Origin: Theodoxus fluviatilis | Lineage: Eukaryota > Mollusca > Gastropoda > Cycloneritida > Neritidae | Direction: 5' to 3' | Length of the DNA stretch: 27,500 bases | Assembly (NCBI GenBank): GCA_034096865.1 | Contig: JAWQFJ010026926.1 | Location: 1-27,500 of the forward strand | In this document: one piece after another, positions 23,347 to 27,500 of the stretch | How the letters are laid out: every line of letters begins with the position of its first letter | Position numbering within the stretch: position 1 is the first letter of the stretch | Made by a program: the position numbers and the translations under genes | Notes under the pieces: generated by a model | The model's database searches: none | What the model was told of the DNA's origin: nothing | What the model saw: only the letters and a program-made list of their open reading frames with translations

Positions 23347-23824
23347 TTGCAGCAATTTTTGAGTCCGGAAACATTTCCTTGAAGAGCTTGGTGAGGTAGT
23401 CAGCAGAAGAGAGAGACAGGTTGCTGTTGGCGATCAATTGGCACATCAGTGCCTCGGCTCTGATAACCCCCAACTCGGACTCCGATGATGTGGAACTAGA
23501 AGTGGAGGGGCCTTGGAAAAACTCTGTAATCTTCGGTGCTTTGGCCCTTTCCTTCACAGTTTTTTCCCTCTCCTTGTGCATTGCTGTTTTAACGTGCCGA
23601 TCGCAATCGTTTCTTCCCCCATGACTGATTTGGAAGTGGCTTTCGCAAACCTGACAAAAAGCATGTGTGGGGCCGAAATCCTTTGACTTGCACAAAGATG
23701 GAAAGGAGGTTTGATACTCTGGCCTCCATTTCTGCACGTATCGCTTTTTAGCGACGACTTTCGAAGTTGGTGGGCCATCTTCGCACTCGTCGTCCGTTTC
23801 GTGGTTTCTCTTGTGGCCAGACAT
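23347..23824 (-). CDS. BED-finger, hAT-transposase-like protein, first exon
   Basis: The frame from ATG at 23824 gives 159 codons up to a consensus donor (GCAA|gtaagc) at 23346. Without splicing it reads only four more residues to a stop. Residues 57-83 form a BED-like C2H2 finger (C57-x2-C60-x16-H77-x5-H83), preceded by a basic KKRYVQKWRPEY segment. A Ser-rich linker and an AEALMCQLI...FPDSKIA segment follow, as in the N-terminal part of hAT-derived proteins common in animal genomes. DNA binding is expected for the finger. No catalytic domain is seen, so this is either an exon of a longer gene or a truncated transposon relic. The frame is open further upstream to 23959, but the ATG at 23824 fits the family start (basic/acidic N-terminus just before the finger). 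Family recognition is from memory of motifs. Confidence 0.6.
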
Positions 23825-23830
23825 GCTTTC

Positions 23831-23880
23831 AAAATTTTGCATGTGAGAAGCTTGCAAAATTTCGCACGTGAGAAGCTTGC
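23831..23880. repeat. 25-bp direct duplication with an E-box, next to the hAT-like ATG
   Basis: Two 25-bp copies (23831-23855 and 23856-23880) differ at two positions and share gagaagcttgc. The changes turn catgtg into cacgtg, giving a palindromic E-box at 23865-23870. They lie in the 5' UTR/promoter region of the minus-strand exon. Confidence 0.75.
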
Positions 23881-23932
23881 AAGAACTTTCTCCGATGCAT
23901 TTCCGGTACGGCTCAGTGCGTTGCGAATTCTC

Positions 23933-23960
23933 ATTGGCCCAATTTAAACAAAGAGCCAAT
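23933..23960. promoter_or_regulatory. Pair of opposed CCAAT boxes upstream of the hAT-like exon
   Basis: CCAAT occurs at 23956-23960 on the + strand and at 23933-23937 on the minus strand (ggccaatgag), 110-135 bp upstream of the ATG at 23824. This is normal spacing for NF-Y sites in a core promoter. Opposed boxes are sometimes seen in divergent promoters, but the + strand ORF that follows (23980-24438) looks unreal. Confidence 0.4.
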
Positions 23961-24540
23961 CAGAAACGACCTTACATTCGTGACGCGAAAGGGAAGTTAT
24001 TTGCACGCCGGTCGTGCCGATGATAAGAACAAACAAATCGACAATTGCAACCAGCGAAGCTATCCGCACGGCCGTCGTGCAAACAACCACCCTTTCGATT
24101 TTTTTCAGCGAAATATCGGCCGCGGAAGATTTTATTTTACGTCCGTAAAAGCGGAGACTCGGACTCAAAATCGGAAGATTTCCGCAAATTGCGGAAGGGT
24201 AAACAGGTCTGCCAGTCCTTCAAGGAGGGCAGCCAGGGTTGTGAACACTTCAGGCTTGATGCTGAATATTTTTCTAACTAGTGTCTTCCACACGCAGATC
24301 CTTCCTACAGATTTTTTTCGGATAGAACATTTTCCCCCAAATTTATTTTGTAGTCAATCATTAATTAAACACAGAAGTTTTTTTTTCCCAGTGAACCTTG
24401 CAGTCTCTGTCTTCAAGAATCCTGCAGTCAAGTCCTAAACCCTGTGCTATTTGGGGCCAAACTTGGTGAAACTTCAAAAGATGGTTTGAAACACTCCAGA
24501 GAACACACAGCTGGAGCCGCTCATCAGCTTCATCAGCTGG
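23961..24540. other. Intergenic, no gene recognised
   Basis: A 152-codon + strand ORF (23980-24438) has no family resemblance. Two imperfect copies of a gcacg(c)cggtcgtgc-like sequence occur near 24003 and 24067. TTTATT at 24342-24347 could serve as a minus-strand AATAAA for the gene ending at 25170. Confidence 0.35.
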
Positions 24541-24562
24541 AACCCCTGGCTGTGGAGCTTTC

Positions 24563-24887
24563 GGGGCCTGCTCCAGTAGCTCTGCCAGGGGCCTGCTCCA
24601 GTAGCTCAGCCAGGGGCCTGCTCCAGTAGCTCAGCCAGGGGCCTGCTCCAGTAGCTCAGCCAGGGGCCTGCTCCAGTAGCTCAGCCAGGGGCCTGCTCCA
24701 GTAGCTCAGCCAGGGGCCTGCTCCAGTAGCTCAGCCAGGGGCCTGCTCCAGTAACTCAGCCAGGGGCCTGCTCCAGTAGCTCAGCCAGGGGCCTGCTCCA
24801 GTAGCTCAGCCAGGGGCTTGCTCCAGTAGCTCAGCCAGGGGCCTGCTCCAGTAGCTCAGCCAGGGGCCTGCTCCAGTAGCTCAGCCA
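24563..24887. repeat. 13-copy 25-bp minisatellite
   Basis: Exactly thirteen 25-bp units (ggggcctgctccagtagctc + agcca) occupy 325 bp. Nearly all are identical; variants are ctctgcca in the first unit, gtaactc in one and gggcttg in another. Flanking sequence on both sides matches the single-unit copy at 17985-18095 (minus), so the array expanded inside a dispersed repeat. Confidence 0.95.
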
Positions 24888-25007
24888 GGGGCGACCCCAA
24901 AGCAGCCAGTTTGGCCACTGGGGGGCATTGGATCTCTTGTCAATCATCCTGGCCTGAGATGACTGACCATGATCACTTCAGACAATTGCTCCATACTGTC
25001 CAGGAAA

Positions 25008-25092
25008 AAGGTTTCCATTGGAAGAAGGCTTCCATCAGAAGAAGGTTTCCATCAAATAGGTTTCCATCGGAAGGTTTCCATCGGAAGAAGAA
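25008..25092. repeat. Short tandem repeat of ggtttccatcggaagaa
   Basis: Five degenerate units of about 13-17 bp, each with g(g)(t/c)ttccat, in the region predicted to be 3' UTR or downstream flank of the minus-strand gene. Confidence 0.8.
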
Positions 25093-25169
25093 ATGTGTGA
25101 GAGCTCGCACCATAGTCTCACTTTCCCACTTAGAACAGCCAGACATTGGGGGGAACTTGGCAGTCAAAG

Positions 25170-25244
25170 TCAATGGCGCTGAAACCTGGACAGAGGTCCC
25201 TCCTTCACTCGCTTCTTGTAATGCTTGGGTGTGTTCTTGACATA
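25170..25244 (-). CDS. Terminal exon of an unrecognised minus-strand gene
   Basis: 75 nt from acceptor ttctgccttgcag to TGA (25170-25172). It encodes YVKNTPKHYKKRVKEGPLSR and ends FQRH. It starts in phase 0, matching the end phase of the exon at 25724-25801. The peptide is strongly basic and unlike random translation. I do not recognise the protein. Short lysine-rich C-termini of this kind occur in many small nuclear, ribosomal or mitochondrial proteins, but no function is claimed. The first residue duplicates the Tyr that ends the previous exon. Confidence 0.7.
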   Translation of the reverse strand, partial: YVKNTPKHYKKRVKEGPLSRFQRH

Positions 25245-25507
25245 CTGCAAGGCAGAAGATGAATTTGATAGGGTGAGAAAGGGGCACTGAGAGAAATGGC
25301 TTTCATCTTCCCTTACAGTTACCCACACCACATAATGAGGCTGTTACATACTTTTCAAGATCATGAACCTTCTTGATATATCATTTCACAGATTAAAAAC
25401 GATTTGTCACATCAGTTACAAATGGTGATTAGAGATAATGAAGGAATTTGACTCGGACACCCACAAACCCATCTACCCCCCACCCACCACCCACACCCAG
25501 CCCAAAA

Positions 25508-25547
25508 CACAGACACACACACTTGCATGCACACACACACACAAACA

Positions 25548-25584
<37 letters not shown>

Positions 25585-25640
25585 CACAGAGACACTGACA
25601 GGCACACACACACTCATACACACAGACACACACACACACA

Positions 25641-25699
<59 letters not shown>
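25508..25699. repeat. (CA)n tract in the intron of the minus-strand gene
   Basis: Nearly pure CA repeats with a few CATG and GACA interruptions; it reads TG on the gene's strand and lies about 25 bp past the donor. Confidence 0.93.
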
Positions 25700-25700
<1 letters not shown>

Positions 25701-25723
25701 GTGCACTGCAACAGAAAACTTAC

Positions 25724-25801
25724 ATAGGGGTTCTTTTCAAACTCTGACTTAGGAGGTATCACTTTGGTGATAACTTCATCACCCAGGAGTTCAGCAGGCA
25801 C
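25724..25801 (-). CDS. Penultimate exon of the same unrecognised minus-strand gene
   Basis: 78 nt, 26 codons, phase 0 at both ends, with acceptor tgccttgcag and consensus donor TAT|gtaagt. It encodes VPAELLGDEVITKV followed by IPPKSEFEKNPY. Good splice signals at both ends and matching phase with 25170-25244 support a real gene whose earlier exons lie beyond 25.8 kb, probably outside the window. The intron between the two exons contains a 180-bp CA tract. No family assigned. Confidence 0.72.
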
Positions 25802-25919
25802 CTGCAAGGCAAGACAATTCATCAGTGAGAGAAGGAGCAGCCCTGTTTAAACTTCCCTGCATGATGGTACATCACTCTCATTAGAAGACAAGGCAAGTAA
25901 TCAAGAAAAGATGAGGGGA

Positions 25920-26490
25920 GGGGAGGGGGGGGGGGGGGAAGAGATAGACAAGACAAGACAAAACACAAAATAATATGAGACAAGACAAGACATGAATGAA
26001 ACACTGACCACACTTGGTTTAGATTTCTCTAAATTACTTTCATTGCAAGATAAAGACACAACAAGACCAGACACAAAACACTATGAGACGAGACGAGAAG
26101 GGGCAGGGCGTGGCAGGATGGGGTGAAGTGGGACAAGGTGGAGTGGGAAAAGGTGGGATGGGACAGGACAGGATGGGATGGGACAGGAGACAACAGGATG
26201 GGACGAGACAAGACAAGACACAAAACACTATGAGACAAGTGTAACACAGTGAAAGTGTGTTACAAAGATGAGACGAGACAGTGCAGGGCGTGGCAGGGTG
26301 GGGTGGAGTGGGACAAGGTGGAATGGGACAGGACAGGACAGGATGGGGATGGGACAGGGGACAATGGGATGGGACAGGACAAGACAAGACAAGACAAGAC
26401 AAGACAAGTCAAGACGAGTCGAGACGAGACGAGACGAGACAAGACACAACACAAGAAGAGACAAGACACAACACAAGAAGAGACAAGACC
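25920..26490. repeat. Degenerate GACAA/GACGA pentanucleotide array with a duplicated G-rich block
   Basis: Starts with a G run (25917-25938), then (GACAA)n variants. A block of gggatgggacaggaca-type sequence with gcagggcgtggcagg(g/a)tgg appears twice (about 26099-26220 and 26281-26385), so a roughly 180-bp higher-order unit was duplicated. It then runs as (GACAA)n and (GACGA)n to 26490. No coding signal; the ORFs crossing it are low-complexity. Confidence 0.85.
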
Positions 26491-27394
26491 AGACACATCA
26501 CAGTGAAGATAAACGGTCCTGTCTGGGCTCCCTCTATGACTCTCACCATAAAACGGGACACGAGAGTGACAGACCATTTGGAAACAGATTTCAAAGATGT
26601 CTCAAGTCCGGCAACATTCCCATCAGCAAAACAAGCATCAACAGAAATGTCTGAACAGGTCTGTGTACCATTTCATCATCTGGGAATGAATGCCAGCCAC
26701 CTTCAAACAGTTGCAGAACACAGAGACTAAACTGTGATCTCCCTGTAGTGAGACTTCTAAACAAAGAAAGCCAACAGAGAACCCCACACCATCTACACCC
26801 ATTCTATCTACAAACTTACAACCCTTGAACACAATACTTTGAACCACTTCCCGGCCTAGCAAGTGTTCAACAGGACAACTGGCAAAACTCCCTTTCAAGC
26901 ACAACAGTTTGATCCTCTGCCTCCTTTTGGCAAGCTAATTAGCAGACATCCTCTTTGGAACTGTGAATTATGGTAGTAGACCTTTGACCGTGACTGACTT
27001 TGACCCCTGAACATGGAGTGCATTAATCATTTCATTCCCCAGTTCACACATGCGTGTGTGACCTCGTGCATATGATGCACCCATTGCCTTAATCAGATTT
27101 TGACTTTTCAACCACTAACAGGTGGAAGTTCCCCATATTGGCCATTGTAAAGACATGACAAGATTGTGGGAAATGTTATCTTTTTATCAGTGATGATACT
27201 TTTGATGTTGGTATGAAAAGGGTGGCAACTCAATGAAAACACAAAGCCTGATGTTCGGCATTATTGAGAACATCTAACATCAGGGTCAGCATTTCACCGA
27301 CATAACTTAGACGAGATCCCGCACCACCTTTCTCAGACCTTGCTGACATTTCCTGCCCAACCTGGATGTCAGCCAAGTCCCAGCGGTTAGACTT
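26491..27394. other. Unique sequence, no gene recognised
   Basis: I looked here for earlier minus-strand exons and found none with both good splice signals and plausible coding. It may be intron of the minus-strand gene. Confidence 0.35.
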
Positions 27395-27455
27395 CCACAG
27401 GCGGGCCACACTAGCAGACTTGTCCAAGGAGGGGGGTGCAGGACAGACAGCAAAG
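27395..27455 (+). repeat. Third copy of the dispersed core repeat
   Basis: The segment ccacaggcgggccacactag through gggggtgcaggacagacagc matches the arms of the inverted pair at 12897-12955 and 13137-13195 with several differences. Sequence to its left (cctggatgtcagccaagtccc) also weakly resembles the flank of the 13137 copy. Confidence 0.7.
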
Positions 27456-27500
27456 ATGATGTTACGCACAAGCTGACGGGCCACAGCATTAGATTGATTG

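Noticed and set aside
23980..24438. 152-codon + strand ORF divergent from the hAT-like exon
   Set aside because: Considered as a divergent gene because of the opposed CCAAT boxes. The peptide has no domain features and looks like a chance open frame.
27230..27484. 84-codon minus-strand ORF as an upstream exon of the minus-strand gene
   Set aside because: It overlaps the dispersed core repeat also found at 12.9-13.2 kb, so it is more likely repeat-derived.

Overview
The window is eukaryotic nuclear DNA. It contains spliced exons with GT/AG borders, long introns, very abundant simple repeats, fragments of LINE retrotransposons, MITE-like fold-back elements and a probable solo LTR. The mix suggests a marine invertebrate, most likely a mollusc or other lophotrochozoan. 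That is inference from repeat style and protein similarity; nothing in the window proves the taxon.

The main gene is an adenylate kinase isoenzyme 5-like (AK5-like) gene on the + strand. Its last eight exons lie at 7014-7130, 7525-7716, 8624-8693, 13951-14001, 15244-15407, 16607-16723, 17584-17775 and 18655-18726. They join in phase into 975 nt (324 residues plus stop). This covers the C-terminal part of a first adenylate kinase domain and a complete second domain with P-loop, AMP-binding and lid motifs. The first domain's P-loop exon is not visible in 1-7013, so the gene must begin upstream of the window. The 3' UTR runs to about 20.5 kb, with an AU-rich element and a poly(A) signal at 20478.

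Layout: 1-7013 is taken as AK5 intron. It holds a 54-bp-period minisatellite (886-1386), a 234-bp MITE (1926-2159) and a (TGTCTGTA/TGTCTGTG)n array split by a 1998-bp insertion. That insertion has TG...CA ends and a 5-bp target duplication, as expected for a solo LTR. The array then runs right up to the splice acceptor of the first visible exon. The 8694-13950 intron holds a 5'-truncated LINE on the minus strand, a TG/CG-rich tract and two inverted-repeat elements. The 14002-15243 intron holds a nested palindromic fold-back element, and the 15408-16606 intron a 456-bp LINE tail with a perfect 19-bp target-site duplication.

Beyond the AK5 3' end the strand switches. A BED-finger/hAT-transposase-like first exon lies on the minus strand (23347-23824) with CCAAT boxes upstream. 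The last two exons of an unrecognised minus-strand gene lie at 25724-25801 and 25170-25244. Between and around these are a 13-copy 25-bp minisatellite, CA tracts and degenerate GACAA repeats. The only clear functional system is the AK5-like kinase; most of the rest is repeat and transposon history. No CRISPR array, operon, rRNA or intact tRNA was seen.
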